Shown here: positions 1 through 8,407 of the stretch, piece after piece
Layout of the letters: each line of letters starts with the position of its first letter
How positions within the stretch are numbered: the first letter of the stretch is position 1
Assembly (NCBI GenBank): GCA_963840565.1
Contig: CAWIZH010000002.1
Span: 1,184,513 to 1,248,512 of the forward strand
DNA from: VRUE01 sp963840565
GTDB taxonomy: Bacteria > Actinomycetota > Thermoleophilia > Solirubrobacterales > 70-9
DNA length: 64,000 nucleotides
Direction: 5' to 3'
Made by a program: the position numbers and the translations under genes
The notes under the pieces: generated by a model
Database searches by the model: none
Seen by the model: the letters and a program-made list of their open reading frames with translations, nothing else
Told to the model about the DNA's origin: nothing

Positions 1-732
1 CAGCAGGCCGGCGATGCCCCAGATCGCAACCACGGCGAGGTTGCCCCACTGCAGGCCGCCGCCGGCGCTGCCTGGGTCGTAAACGTCGAAGAATGCCTCG
101 AAGAAGTGGCGGATCGGAAAGACGTCGGCGAAGTGAATGACGCCGCTGGGCAGCTGGTCGTCGGGGATGAAGACGCCGGAGAGGAAGTAGAGCGGCAGCA
201 GCAGCGCATTGACGATCGGCGCCGCCGCGTCCTGAGAGGGGATCGCCGCAGTGAGGGCGATGCCGAGACAGCAGAAGGCCGAGGCGCCGATCAGCAGGGT
301 GACGACGATCTGCGGCATCTGGCTCCAGGGAATCGCGACGCCGTAGAGGACGCGGCCGATCACGGCGAGCAGGGCCAGCATCAGCAGCGCCACCACGGCC
401 GAGTTGCCGACCCGGCCGGCGATGAAGACCCAGGCCGGCATCGGCGTGCCGCGGCCGCGCTTCAGCCGCCCGTCCTCGCGGGCGATCACCAGCGACATCG
501 CCAGCGACTGCATCGTCGCCGAGATCACCGCCAGGGTGATGATCGCCGGCACGTAATAGGCGGTGGTCTTAATCCCACCGCGCACGTCGACGGTCTGGCC
601 ACCGAACACGGTGGCGAAGATCAGCAGCAGGACGACCGGGAACATCACGGTGAAGAAGACCGAGGCAGGATTACGCCAGAAGGCCTTCTGGTCGTAGCGG
701 AACTGATGGGCAAAGAGAGCCAGGCCGCTCAT
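1..732 (-). CDS. ABC-2 type transporter permease (partial, C-terminus beyond window edge)
   Basis: Membrane permease of an ABC exporter. Translation from the ATG at 732 starts MSGLALFAHQFRYDQKAFWR, the usual cytoplasmic lead of ABC-2 permeases. Hydrophobic stretches follow, including VFFTVMFPVVLLLIFATVF and IVVTLLIGASAFCCLGIAL, and the typical PLYFLSGVFIP motif lies near the end of the family fold. The left window edge cuts the C-terminus. It sits just downstream of an ATPase gene on the same strand, separated by only 58 bases, so the two form an exporter. A GGAAGGGG Shine-Dalgarno five bases before the ATG lies partly in the 3' arm of the palindromic element at 741. The substrate (drug, lipid or polysaccharide) cannot be read from the sequence. 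Confidence 0.88.
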   Translation of the reverse strand, partial: MSGLALFAHQFRYDQKAFWRNPASVFFTVMFPVVLLLIFATVFGGQTVDVRGGIKTTAYYVPAIITLAVISATMQSLAMSLVIAREDGRLKRGRGTPMPAWVFIAGRVGNSAVVALLMLALLAVIGRVLYGVAIPWSQMPQIVVTLLIGASAFCCLGIALTAAIPSQDAAAPIVNALLLPLYFLSGVFIPDDQLPSGVIHFADVFPIRHFFEAFFDVYDPGSAGGGLQWGNLAVVAIWGIAGLL

Positions 733-740
733 CGCCGCCC

Positions 741-789
741 CTTCCGGTGCGCTTTATCCACGCATATGGGGGAAAAGGCGCACCGGAAG
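741..789. repeat. Palindromic intercistronic element, copy 1
   Basis: Near-perfect 49-bp hairpin: 12-bp arms CTTCCGGTGCGC / GCGCACCGGAAG around an asymmetric centre containing CATATG. It lies between the ATPase and permease genes of one operon. Read on the gene strand it begins one base after the ATPase TGA. Its 3' arm runs into the permease Shine-Dalgarno. It matches copy 3 at 47163 at all but one of 49 positions. There is no U-tract, so it is not a classical intrinsic terminator. Confidence 0.9.
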
Positions 790-790
790 C

Positions 791-1654
791 TCATTCCCGG
801 TCCTCCCCTTCCGCTGTCAGCGAGAGGTAGACGTCCTCGAGGTTGGGGCGGGTTACTTCGAGGCCTTCGATCTCCAGCCCCTGCCCGACCGCGCGGCCGG
901 TCAACTCGTGCAGGTCGGCAACCGGCGTCGTCGTCTCGACCGAGACCTCCTCGCCGCCGAGCCGGTAGCTGATCGTCGTCGGCAGGCTCTCGCGGTCGCC
1001 GAGATCGTCGGGCGTGCCGCTCGCCACCACCTCGCCGCGCGAGATGATCGTCACCCGGTCGGCGAGGCGCTGCGCCTCGTCCATGTAGTGGGTGGTGAGG
1101 AAAACCGTCTTGCCGAGGTCCCGCAAGCCGGCGATCGTCTCCCAGGCCTGGCGCCGCGCCGAGGGATCGAAGCCGGTGGTCGGCTCGTCGAGGAAGAGCA
1201 GCTCGGGATCGCCGATCAGGGCCATGCCAACATCGAGCCGGCGCTGCTGGCCGCCGGAGAGGCTGCGGGCGCGATCGTCGGCCTTGCCGCCGAGGCCAAC
1301 CAGCTCGACCACCTCGTCGACCGGCCGGGGCGCCTTGTAATAGCCGGCGTAGAGCCCAAGCGACTCGCGCACGGTCAGGTAGGGATCGAGCCGGCAGCTC
1401 TGCAGGACGATGCCGATCCGCTCGCGCCAACCGCGGTCGCCGTGCTGCGGGTCCTCCCCCAGCACCGTCACCTCTCCCCCGCTGCGCTTGCGGTAGCCCT
1501 CGAGGATCTCGACCGTGGTCGTCTTGCCGGCCCCGTTGGGCCCGAGGAAGGCGAAGACTTCGCCGGCCTGCACGTCGAGATCGATGCCGCGGACCGCCTC
1601 GAAATCCCCATAGGCCTTGCGCAGCCCACGAATCGATATGACGGGATCTGCCAA
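791..1654 (-). CDS. ABC transporter ATP-binding protein
   Basis: Cytoplasmic ATPase of the exporter whose permease follows it. With a TTG start at 1654 (LADPVISIRGL) it is 287 residues. Walker A GPNGAGKT lies at about 38-45, the signature LSGGQQRR at about 132-139 and Walker B LLFLDEP at about 152-158, followed by an H-loop within TTHYMDEA. The LTVRESLGLYAGYY region and C-terminal NLEDVYLSLT are typical of the CcmA/DrrA-like ABC-2 ATPases. No ATG or GTG lies near the conserved N-terminus. Upstream in-frame sequence runs into the inverted repeat at 1681 and is probably untranslated, which is why TTG was chosen; the start is uncertain. The TGA is followed after one base by the element at 741. 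Confidence 0.88.
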   Translation of the reverse strand: MADPVISIRGLRKAYGDFEAVRGIDLDVQAGEVFAFLGPNGAGKTTTVEILEGYRKRSGGEVTVLGEDPQHGDRGWRERIGIVLQSCRLDPYLTVRESLGLYAGYYKAPRPVDEVVELVGLGGKADDRARSLSGGQQRRLDVGMALIGDPELLFLDEPTTGFDPSARRQAWETIAGLRDLGKTVFLTTHYMDEAQRLADRVTIISRGEVVASGTPDDLGDRESLPTTISYRLGGEEVSVETTTPVADLHELTGRAVGQGLEIEGLEVTRPNLEDVYLSLTAEGEDRE

Positions 1655-1680
1655 GGCGGTGGCGATTCTATGGACGCTTA

Positions 1681-1784
1681 CCTGACGGGGTCCAGACGTC
1701 GCCAGGCAAGGACGCAGGGAGCGCAGCGTGCTCTGCACGTAAGCGACCGAGGACGCCGCATGGCGACGTCTGGACCCCGTCAGG
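1681..1784. repeat. 24-bp perfect inverted repeat overlapping the rapZ stop codon
   Basis: Arms at 1681-1704 and 1761-1784 are perfectly complementary over 24 bp (outer bases CCTGACGGGG), separated by 56 bases. The rapZ TGA (1780-1782) lies inside the right arm. The repeat separates rapZ from the ATPase gene on the same strand. It may reduce read-through or couple translation; no U-tract follows. Confidence 0.85.
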
Positions 1785-2709
1785 CGTCTGGCTCGGTGTC
1801 GCGGTGCTTTACGTGGACTACCACGTCGTCGCGCCCGGACAGCTCGCGCTCGATCCGGTCCGCGACGGTGATCGAGCGGTGGCGGCCGCCGGTGCAGCCG
1901 ATTGCGATCGTCAGGTGGCTCTTGCCCTCGGTGACGTAGGCGGGGACGAGGAACTCGAGCAGTGGCAGCAGGCGGCCGTAGAACTCGCCCGCCTGGGTGC
2001 CCGCCTCGACGTACTCGCGCACCCGCGCGTCGAGGCCGGTCAGCGGTCGTAGGTCGTCGACGTAGTGCGGGTTGGGCAGGAAACGCACGTCGAGGGTGAG
2101 GTCGGCGTCGCGCGGCGGCCCGTTCTTGAAGCCGAAGGTGAGCAGGGTCAGCGCCATCTTGCCGCTCTCGTGCCCGTCGAGCATTTCCTCGCCGATCCGC
2201 CGCCGCAGCATGCCGCCGGTCAGGTCGCTGGTGTCCATCACCATGTCGGCGCGCTCGCGCAGCGGCGCCAGCAGCTCGCGCTCGGCTCGAATCCCGTCGA
2301 TGATGCGGCCTTCGGGGGCCAGCGGGTGGCGGCGGCGAGTCTCCTTGTAGCGGTCGACCAGGGTCTCCTCGTCGGCCTCGAGGAAGAGCACGGTCGGTTT
2401 AAGCCCGTCGGCTTGGAGGTCGTCGAGCACCTGCAGTAGGTCGTCGAAGTAGTCGCCGCCGCGCACGTCGGAGACAACCGCCGCGCATTCGACCCCGCTG
2501 CCCTCGTGGCGGAAGAGCTCGCCAAGGCTGCCGATCATTCGCGGCGGCAGGTTATCGACGCAGAAGTAGCCGCTGTCCTCGAAGGCGGCAATCGCTTCCG
2601 ACTTGCCGGCACCGGAGTGGCCGGTAATTACCACCAGGGTCACCTCGCGGGCCGGCGAATCGCCGTCGCGCTGCGCCTCCAGTCCCTCGGCTTCTCCCGC
2701 CTTCGCCAT
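1780..2709 (-). CDS. rapZ: RNase adapter / nucleotide-binding protein RapZ (YvcJ family)
   Basis: P-loop protein of 309 residues, slightly longer than the usual 280-290 because of a roughly 20-residue N-terminal extension. Walker A GHSGAGKS lies at about 30-37, followed by FEDSGYFCVDNLPP, the family hallmark. The C-terminal half carries LTFGFKNGPP and GCTGGRHRSITVADRI, the conserved RapZ domain. E. coli RapZ controls glmZ decay, whereas the actinobacterial and firmicute role is less clear. Its ATG overlaps the uvrC stop (ATGA), so the two are translationally coupled. The uvrC-rapZ order is typical of actinobacteria, but the usual yvcK and whiA partners are not next in line here: an ABC exporter follows. 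Confidence 0.93.
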   Translation of the reverse strand: MAKAGEAEGLEAQRDGDSPAREVTLVVITGHSGAGKSEAIAAFEDSGYFCVDNLPPRMIGSLGELFRHEGSGVECAAVVSDVRGGDYFDDLLQVLDDLQADGLKPTVLFLEADEETLVDRYKETRRRHPLAPEGRIIDGIRAERELLAPLRERADMVMDTSDLTGGMLRRRIGEEMLDGHESGKMALTLLTFGFKNGPPRDADLTLDVRFLPNPHYVDDLRPLTGLDARVREYVEAGTQAGEFYGRLLPLLEFLVPAYVTEGKSHLTIAIGCTGGRHRSITVADRIERELSGRDDVVVHVKHRDTEPDA

Positions 2710-4592
2710 CAGCCCGTCCTGTTGAGTTGCTCGTGGATCTCACGGGCTACCTTGCCAGGCACGCCGGGCACCATTTCGAGTTCCTCGCGACTGGCGGCGA
2801 CGAACCGCTCTGGAGAGCCGAAGTGCTGCAGCAGCGCCCGCTTGCGCGCCGGCCCGACCCCCCTCAGCTCGTCGAGCACCGAGACGGTCATCGCCCGGTC
2901 GCGGCGGCCGCGATGGTGTTCGATCGCGAAGCGGTGGGCCTCGTCGCGCACTCGCTGCAGCAGCTTCGAGGCTTCTGAGGAGGCGGGCAGATCGATCGGC
3001 GCCGAGCGGCCGGGGACGAAGACCTCCTCCTCACGCTTGGCGAGGCCGATCACGGTGACCCCGCGCTCGACGAAGGGCGCCAGCACCTTCATCGCCGCCG
3101 AGAGCTGCCCCTTGCCGCCGTCGATCATGATCAGCGAGGGCAGCGAGGCGAAGCTTCCATCGCGTTTGCCATCGTGCGGCGAGAGGTCGACCTGCTCGAG
3201 GTAGCGGTTCATCCGCCGCCCCAGGACCTCTTCCATCGAGGCGAAGTCATCGGGGCCGAGCGGCCTCTCGCCCCGCACCCGAAAACGGCGGTAGTCGGCC
3301 TTCTTCGTCGCACCCCCCTCGAACACCACCATCGAGGCGACGGTGTGCTCCCCGCCCAGGTTGGAGATGTCGAAGCCCTCGATCCGCACCGGCAGCTCCT
3401 GCATGCCGAGCGCCTGGCGCAGGTCGGCGAGCGACTCGACCCGGCGCTGGCGCCGGTGCTCGCGGCGCAGCCGGTCCTGGTCGAGGGCGAGGCGGGCGTT
3501 GCGCTCGGCCAGCTCGCGCAGGCGCCGCTTGTCGCCGCGCTCGGCCACCCGCACCTCGACCGCGCTGCCGCGGCGCTCGCTCAGCGCCGCCTCGAGCAGC
3601 TCGACCCGCTCGCGCAGGTAGGGACCGACGACGATCGTGCGCGGCATCGCCGGCGAAGCCGAGTAGTACTGGCCGACGAACTCCTCCGCCACCTCGGCCA
3701 GGTCGCGTTCGGCCTGGTTGTCGAGGTAGAAGCTCTGGCGCTCGGCGAGGATGCCGTCTCGGACCTGGAAGACCTGGGCGTTGGCGTCCTGCCCCTCGGC
3801 GGCGACCCCGATCAGGTCGGCGGTGCCGACCGTGCCGCCGGCGACGCGCTGGCGCTCGAACAGCGATTGGATCGCCTTCAGCCGGTCGCGGTGCAGGGCG
3901 GCGCGCTCGAACTCGCGCTCGGCCGCCGCCGCCTCCATCTTCGCCTGCTCGTCGGCCTCGACCTGACGGTAGCGGCCGGAGAGGAAGTCGACGATCGCGT
4001 CGATGTTGTGGCGGTACTCCTCCTGTGTGACGTAGCCGACGCAGGGTGCCCCGCAGCGCTTGATGAAGTAATCGAGGCAGGGACTGCCGGAGCGGCGTCC
4101 GGGCTCCTTCCCCTCGCAGGTGCGGAACTGGAACAGCTTGCCGAGCAGGTCGAGGGTCTCGCGCACCCGCTTGGCGCTGGAAAAGGGGCCGAAGTAGGCG
4201 CGGCCGGGGCGGTGCTTCTCGCGGGTGAAGTAGACCCGCGGGTACTCCTCGTCGAGGCTGACGCAGACGTAGGGGTAGGACTTGTCGTCGCGCAGGCGGA
4301 TGTTGAAGCGCGGCCGGTGGCGCTTGATGAAGCTCTGCTCGGCCAGCAGCGCCTCGGCCTCGGTGGCGGTGACGAGGAACTCGATCCGGTCGATCCGCGA
4401 GGTCAGGCGCGAGTCGCCGCCGGAGAAGTGCGAGCCGATGCGCTTGCGGATCGAGCGCGCCTTGCCGACGTAGAGGATCTCGCCGTCGCCGTCATGGAAG
4501 AGGTAGACCCCCGGCGAGTCGGGCAGCTCGCGGCGCTGCTGCGCGATTCGTTCCGCGCGCGAGAGCCCTGCGCTGTCGCCTCCGCTTGACAC
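2709..4592 (-). CDS. uvrC: UvrABC system protein C (excinuclease subunit)
   Basis: Nucleotide excision repair endonuclease of 627 residues, the usual family length. Domains in order are an N-terminal GIY-YIG nuclease (SPGVYLFHDGDGEILYVGKA, about residues 25-45); a cysteine-containing segment with CLDYFIKRCGAPCVGYV; a UVR motif around ERDRLKAIQSLFERQRV-like sequence; the RNase H-like 5' endonuclease domain (EGFDISNLGGEHTVASMVVF); and a C-terminal tandem helix-hairpin-helix (LRGVGPARKRALLQHFG, VPGVPGKVAREIH). The start is GTG at 4592. It is divergent from the crotonase gene with 62 bases between starts, and its stop overlaps the rapZ start. Confidence 0.96.
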   Translation of the reverse strand: MSSGGDSAGLSRAERIAQQRRELPDSPGVYLFHDGDGEILYVGKARSIRKRIGSHFSGGDSRLTSRIDRIEFLVTATEAEALLAEQSFIKRHRPRFNIRLRDDKSYPYVCVSLDEEYPRVYFTREKHRPGRAYFGPFSSAKRVRETLDLLGKLFQFRTCEGKEPGRRSGSPCLDYFIKRCGAPCVGYVTQEEYRHNIDAIVDFLSGRYRQVEADEQAKMEAAAAEREFERAALHRDRLKAIQSLFERQRVAGGTVGTADLIGVAAEGQDANAQVFQVRDGILAERQSFYLDNQAERDLAEVAEEFVGQYYSASPAMPRTIVVGPYLRERVELLEAALSERRGSAVEVRVAERGDKRRLRELAERNARLALDQDRLRREHRRQRRVESLADLRQALGMQELPVRIEGFDISNLGGEHTVASMVVFEGGATKKADYRRFRVRGERPLGPDDFASMEEVLGRRMNRYLEQVDLSPHDGKRDGSFASLPSLIMIDGGKGQLSAAMKVLAPFVERGVTVIGLAKREEEVFVPGRSAPIDLPASSEASKLLQRVRDEAHRFAIEHHRGRRDRAMTVSVLDELRGVGPARKRALLQHFGSPERFVAASREELEMVPGVPGKVAREIHEQLNRTG

Positions 4593-4654
4593 AAACCAAA
4601 GGGTAGGCTCCTGGCCACCCGGCCAACTTGACGCAAGATCACGGAGAGAGCGCG

Positions 4655-5491
4655 ATGACCACGCAGACCGAGCCCCTGACCAGCAGTCCGCCCGAGCTGA
4701 ACACGCTGAAAATCGAGATTGAGGGGGAAATCGGCACCCTCACCCTCGACCGGCCCGACGCCTTCAACGCGATGAGCCCAGAAATGATCGGCGAGATGAC
4801 CGTCGCCTTCGCCTGGCTCGCCGACCGGGCGCAGCTGCGAGCGCTGATCGTCACCGGCGCCGGCAAGGCCTTCTGCGCCGGCGGCGATGTCAACTGGTTC
4901 AAAACCGGCGTCGAGAGCGAGGAGATCGACCTACCCTCGGAAGTGCGGCGCGGTGCCGAGGCGCTGCACGCGGCGATCGTCGACCTGCGGCGGATCCCCT
5001 TCCCGGTGATCGCGGCGGTCAACGGGCCGGCGGCCGGGGCGGGCTTCTCGCTGGCGCTCGCCTGCGACACCCGGATCGCCTCGGAGGCGGCCTTCTTCGC
5101 CTGCGCCTACGGGCGGATCGGCGCCTCGCCCGACGGCGGCATGACCTACTTCCTGCCCCGCGTGGTCGGGCCGAGCCGGGCGCTGGAGATCCTGCTCAAC
5201 GATCCCAACATGAGTGCCGAGGACGCTCTGGCCGAGAAGCTGGTCGCCGAGGTGGTCGCCCCCGACGAGCTGATGGACCGCGCCAAGGCCAAGGCCGAGA
5301 AGCTGGCGGCGAAGGCGCCCCACTACGTGCGGATGGCGAAGACGCTGGTCGGCGGCAGCATCGAGCACACCCTCACCGAGCACCTGCAGCTGGAGCGCCA
5401 CGGCATCGCCGACAGCATGGCGACCGAGGACCTGCGCAACGGCGTCGAGACCTTCTTCGGCGGCGGCACGCCCGAGTTCAAGGGCCGCTGA
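4655..5491 (+). CDS. Enoyl-CoA hydratase/isomerase family protein
   Basis: Crotonase-fold acyl-CoA enzyme of 278 residues from the ATG at 4655, which has GGAGAGAG five bases upstream; an in-frame TTG at 4628 lacks such a site. The oxyanion-hole segments are AGKAFCAGGDV and NGPAAGAGFSLALACD, and the region GASPDGGMTYFLPRVVG corresponds to the second catalytic segment. This segment has Asp-Gly-Gly where many hydratases have a glutamate, so the reaction could be hydration or isomerization. It stands alone, divergent from uvrC, so no pathway can be assigned from context. Confidence 0.9.
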   Translation: MTTQTEPLTSSPPELNTLKIEIEGEIGTLTLDRPDAFNAMSPEMIGEMTVAFAWLADRAQLRALIVTGAGKAFCAGGDVNWFKTGVESEEIDLPSEVRRGAEALHAAIVDLRRIPFPVIAAVNGPAAGAGFSLALACDTRIASEAAFFACAYGRIGASPDGGMTYFLPRVVGPSRALEILLNDPNMSAEDALAEKLVAEVVAPDELMDRAKAKAEKLAAKAPHYVRMAKTLVGGSIEHTLTEHLQLERHGIADSMATEDLRNGVETFFGGGTPEFKGR

Positions 5492-5568
5492 ACCAGCCCC
5501 ACCACGGGATCGTATGCAGCTATTACAGTCCCCTTGAGCATTCTTCCCCGAGGAAAGGATTCCCAGTC

Positions 5569-6018
5569 ATGAAGAAGGTCGCGGCGCTACTCGCACTGGC
5601 CCTCGCATCGGTCGCCCTCGTCGCCTGCGGAAGCAGCAGCGACAACAGCACGACGACCACCGCCACCAGCGGCGGCGAATCCACCAGCGGCGCCACCTCG
5701 GGCGGCGGCAAGGAAGAAAGCAGTGGCGGTGGCTCGACGGTCAGCTTCGAAGCCGACCCAGGCGGAGAACTCGCCTACACGACCACCGAAGCCACGGCCA
5801 AAGCCGGCAAAGTGACTATCGACTTCAAAAACCCCCAGGCCCTGACCCACGACGTCGCGATCGAAGACTCCGCCGGCGAAGAAGTGGGCGCGACCGAACT
5901 GATCGCCAGCGGCGACGACTCGACCACGGTCGACCTCAAGCCGGGCAAATACCACTTCTTCTGCACCGTGCCGGGCCACCGCGAAGCCGGCATGGAAGGC
6001 ACGCTTACCGTCAAGTAG
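5569..6018 (+). CDS. Cupredoxin-like lipoprotein (type 1 copper site), paralog 1
   Basis: 149-residue exported lipoprotein: signal sequence MKKVAALLALALASVALVAC with the lipobox cysteine at about 20, then a Ser/Thr/Gly-rich linker to about residue 60. The plastocyanin-like domain that follows has the four expected copper ligands: His in LTHDVAI, then Cys, His and Met in FFCTVPGHREAGMEG. Such proteins carry electrons or bind copper on the outer face of the membrane. A paralog follows 82 bases downstream. No oxidase or nitrite reductase lies nearby to name a partner. Confidence 0.88.
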   Translation: MKKVAALLALALASVALVACGSSSDNSTTTTATSGGESTSGATSGGGKEESSGGGSTVSFEADPGGELAYTTTEATAKAGKVTIDFKNPQALTHDVAIEDSAGEEVGATELIASGDDSTTVDLKPGKYHFFCTVPGHREAGMEGTLTVK

Positions 6019-6100
6019 GCAACTAGCCTGGCGCGGGTGCTCGCGCGTTTACCGATAGAGTTTTCTTGAGTACTCCCTGCCCCCGCAAAAGGACTAGGCA

Positions 6101-6538
6101 ATGAAGCAGGTAGCGGCATCCCTGGCGCTGTGCCTCGCGGCCGTGGCGCTCGCGGCCTGCGGCGGTAGCTCCAGCTCGGATTCCTCGAGTGAAGCGACCG
6201 GCAGCGGAGGAACGAGCACGGTCGCGGTCGCCGAAAGAGGCCCAGGCGGCGGATCGATCATCCACCTCGAAGCCCCACCCAGCGGCAAGCTCGCCTACAC
6301 GACCACCGAAGCGAAGGCCAATACAGGCAAATTGACGATCGACTTCAAAAACCCACAGTCGATGTTCCACGACGTGCTGATCGAAAACGCCAATGGCAAG
6401 GAAGTCGGCCGCGTCGAACTGGTCGCGGAAGGCGAAGAATCGACCACAGTGGACCTCAAGCCCGGCACCTACACGTACTACTGCGGCGTCCCCGGCCACC
6501 GCAAAGCCGGGATGGAAGGGACCCTGGTCGTCAAGTAG
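6101..6538 (+). CDS. Cupredoxin-like lipoprotein (type 1 copper site), paralog 2
   Basis: 145-residue paralog of the preceding gene. It has a lipobox (ALAACGG), a shorter Ser-rich linker and a cupredoxin domain sharing runs such as KLAYTTTEAKA and LTIDFKNPQ. The ligands are His in MFHDVLI and Cys, His and Met in YYCGVPGHRKAGMEG. The ATG at 6101 follows AAAGGA. This is a tandem duplication in which the C-terminal copper domain is strongly conserved and the linker is not. Role and partner are unknown, with electron transfer or copper handling likely. Confidence 0.87.
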   Translation: MKQVAASLALCLAAVALAACGGSSSSDSSSEATGSGGTSTVAVAERGPGGGSIIHLEAPPSGKLAYTTTEAKANTGKLTIDFKNPQSMFHDVLIENANGKEVGRVELVAEGEESTTVDLKPGTYTYYCGVPGHRKAGMEGTLVVK

Positions 6539-6566
6539 CCGAACCTCAGCCGGCCGGCGCTGTCGT

Positions 6567-7337
6567 CTAGGGAAGCATGGTGCAGCGCTTGAACGCGGCG
6601 CCCTGAAGGAAGGTACCGTCCTTGAACGTGAGCTCGATCTTCGCCTGCAGGCGACCGTCCGCGCAGCGGGCGTTGGCGACGCTGAGTCGCATGCCTTTGT
6701 AGATCCATTTCTTGTCGATCTCGATCCGGCCGGAGATCGGGGAGCCGTAGTCGTTGACGATTTTGGGGAAATCGATTTCCACCCGGTAGCCGTAGCGACC
6801 GTGATGCACTTTTTCCAGCTCGGCTTCGACTAGGTAGGTGGTCGGCACCGGATAGCTCAGGTAGGCATGACCGATCCCGGTCGGGTTTCCGTGTTTCTCC
6901 GGCGCATTGAAGATCGTGAGCGCGGATGAGGCTTCGATCGGCCGCTGTTCTGGAAGTTCGATCAGCGCCGTGCCGTACCCGGTGCCGACGATCGCCCCGG
7001 GGCAGGCCTTGCGCGCCTGACTAGTGGTGGTCGCGATCAGTTTTCCTTTCCTGCATTTTTCCAGGCCACGGGTCTCCGCATGGCCGTGTTTGTCCAGTTC
7101 GATTACCGCATGGCGCAGGGGCGAGGGGCGCGTGCCGTCAAGGGTGTGGAGCCGACCGTGCCCGAAGAGCTTGATCGGCGCGTCATGGTCCCGGGGGAGT
7201 GCTTTGGGGGCGAAACCGCCATCGCCCTGGGCGATGAGGTTGCCGGCCCTCAGTGTCAACCCGGAGGCGCTCCCCACCACAATGGCCGCGAGGACCACGA
7301 ATGCCGCCAGCGCCTTTGCCCATCGAGCTCTCCTCAT
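6567..7337 (-). CDS. Exported protein of unknown function
   Basis: 256 residues from the ATG at 7337, which is preceded by a strong GAGGAGG site. Residues 1-27 (WAKALAAFVVLAAIVVGSAS) form a signal peptide or N-terminal anchor. The mature part is beta-rich, with two cysteine pairs (CRKGKL with ACPGA, and ARCADG with KRCTM) that could form disulfides. No known family was recognised. It is convergent with the cupredoxin genes and divergent from ribH. Similar exported proteins of unknown function are frequent in Solirubrobacterales (general impression, not checked). Confidence 0.75.
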   Translation of the reverse strand: MRRARWAKALAAFVVLAAIVVGSASGLTLRAGNLIAQGDGGFAPKALPRDHDAPIKLFGHGRLHTLDGTRPSPLRHAVIELDKHGHAETRGLEKCRKGKLIATTTSQARKACPGAIVGTGYGTALIELPEQRPIEASSALTIFNAPEKHGNPTGIGHAYLSYPVPTTYLVEAELEKVHHGRYGYRVEIDFPKIVNDYGSPISGRIEIDKKWIYKGMRLSVANARCADGRLQAKIELTFKDGTFLQGAAFKRCTMLP

Positions 7338-7411
7338 CTCCGCCTCCTCTGAATTACGATCGCAGCGTCTCACACGGACGACCCGCAGCCAGAACAAGAG
7401 GAGCAGCGACA

Positions 7412-7897
7412 ATGAGTGAAGGGCATTCCGACCAGGAGAACAAGAGCAGTCGCCGCCTTGCCTTCGTCCAGTCGTGCTGGCATAAGGATCTCGTCGATCA
7501 GATCCGCTCAACGTTCGTCGCCGAGAACGAGCAGCTCGGGATCGCCGAGTCTCAGATCGACTTCTTCGAGGTAACCGGCGCCTTCGAGATTCCTCTGCAC
7601 AGCATGCGACTCGCGGAAAGCGGCGCCTACGATGCAATCGTCGTCGCCGGACTCGTCGTCGATGGCGGCATCTACCGGCATGAGTTCGTCGCCGAGGCGG
7701 TAATCGGCGGGTTGATGCGGGTCCAGCTCGACACAGGCGTCCCGGTCATCTCAGCGGTCCTCACCCCGCACCACTTTCACGAGCACGAGACCCATCGCGC
7801 CTTCTTCTTCGAGCACCTCGAAACCAAGGGAGTCGAGGCCGCACGGGCCTGCGCCCACACGATCGACGCTCTCGACCGGCTGCCGGCCTCCGCCTGA
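7412..7897 (+). CDS. ribH: 6,7-dimethyl-8-ribityllumazine synthase, type II (RibH2-like)
   Basis: 161 residues from the ATG at 7412, ten bases after AAGAGGAG. It catalyses the penultimate riboflavin step, condensing 5-amino-6-ribitylaminouracil with 3,4-dihydroxy-2-butanone 4-phosphate. The sequence resembles the decameric type II enzyme of Brucella: FVQSCWHKDLVDQ, VTGAFEIPLHS, VDGGIYRHEFVAEAVI and the hallmark VLTPHHFHEHETH in place of the type I VLTTDTxEQA. No other riboflavin gene is nearby. It may therefore be a secondary synthase or a flavin-binding version, as suggested for some type II proteins. Confidence 0.9.
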   Translation: MSEGHSDQENKSSRRLAFVQSCWHKDLVDQIRSTFVAENEQLGIAESQIDFFEVTGAFEIPLHSMRLAESGAYDAIVVAGLVVDGGIYRHEFVAEAVIGGLMRVQLDTGVPVISAVLTPHHFHEHETHRAFFFEHLETKGVEAARACAHTIDALDRLPASA

Positions 7898-7919
7898 CTC
7901 CGTAGAGGGAAAAGGTTGC

Positions 7920-8396
7920 TCAGCCGGCCGGCGGCGCCATCACGCGAGTTACCGAGTCACCGACGAAGCAGGGCTTCTCGTTGCCCTCGACCTCGAGCGT
8001 GAAACGGGTCGCCACCTGCCACCAGCCGCCGCCCTTCTCGTCCACCGAGACGACCTCGGCGCGGCCGCGGACGCGGGCGTCAACCGGAACCGGAGCGGGA
8101 AAGCGGATCTTGTCCCAGCCGTAGTTGACGCCGAGGGCGAAGCCGGTCGCGGAGATCAGCTCCTTGCGGAAGCCGTCGACCAGCGAGAGGGTCAGGTTGC
8201 CGTGGGCGATCGTCGTTCCGAACGGACTCTCCGTCTTCGCCCGCTCGACGTCAACGTGGATCCACTGATCGTCGCCCGAGAGTGCGGCAAAGGTGTTGAT
8301 GTCCGCCTGGGTGACGGTGCGCCACTCGCTCGGGCCGATCTCCTGCCCGAGCAGTGCCTGCATCCCCTCCACACCCTGTACCTCGACGCTTGCCAT
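7920..8396 (-). CDS. MaoC-family dehydratase (R-specific enoyl-CoA hydratase type)
   Basis: 158-residue hot-dog-fold protein. The hydratase-2 motif is well preserved: DINTFAALSGDDQWIHVD followed by FGTTIAHGNLTLSL, with the catalytic Asp and His. It probably hydrates trans-2-enoyl-CoA in fatty acid or polyester metabolism. It ends convergently with ribH, and a toxin-antitoxin pair lies upstream, so context gives no pathway. Confidence 0.9.
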   Translation of the reverse strand: MASVEVQGVEGMQALLGQEIGPSEWRTVTQADINTFAALSGDDQWIHVDVERAKTESPFGTTIAHGNLTLSLVDGFRKELISATGFALGVNYGWDKIRFPAPVPVDARVRGRAEVVSVDEKGGGWWQVATRFTLEVEGNEKPCFVGDSVTRVMAPPAG

Positions 8397-8407
8397 CGGC
8401 GGGCAGT

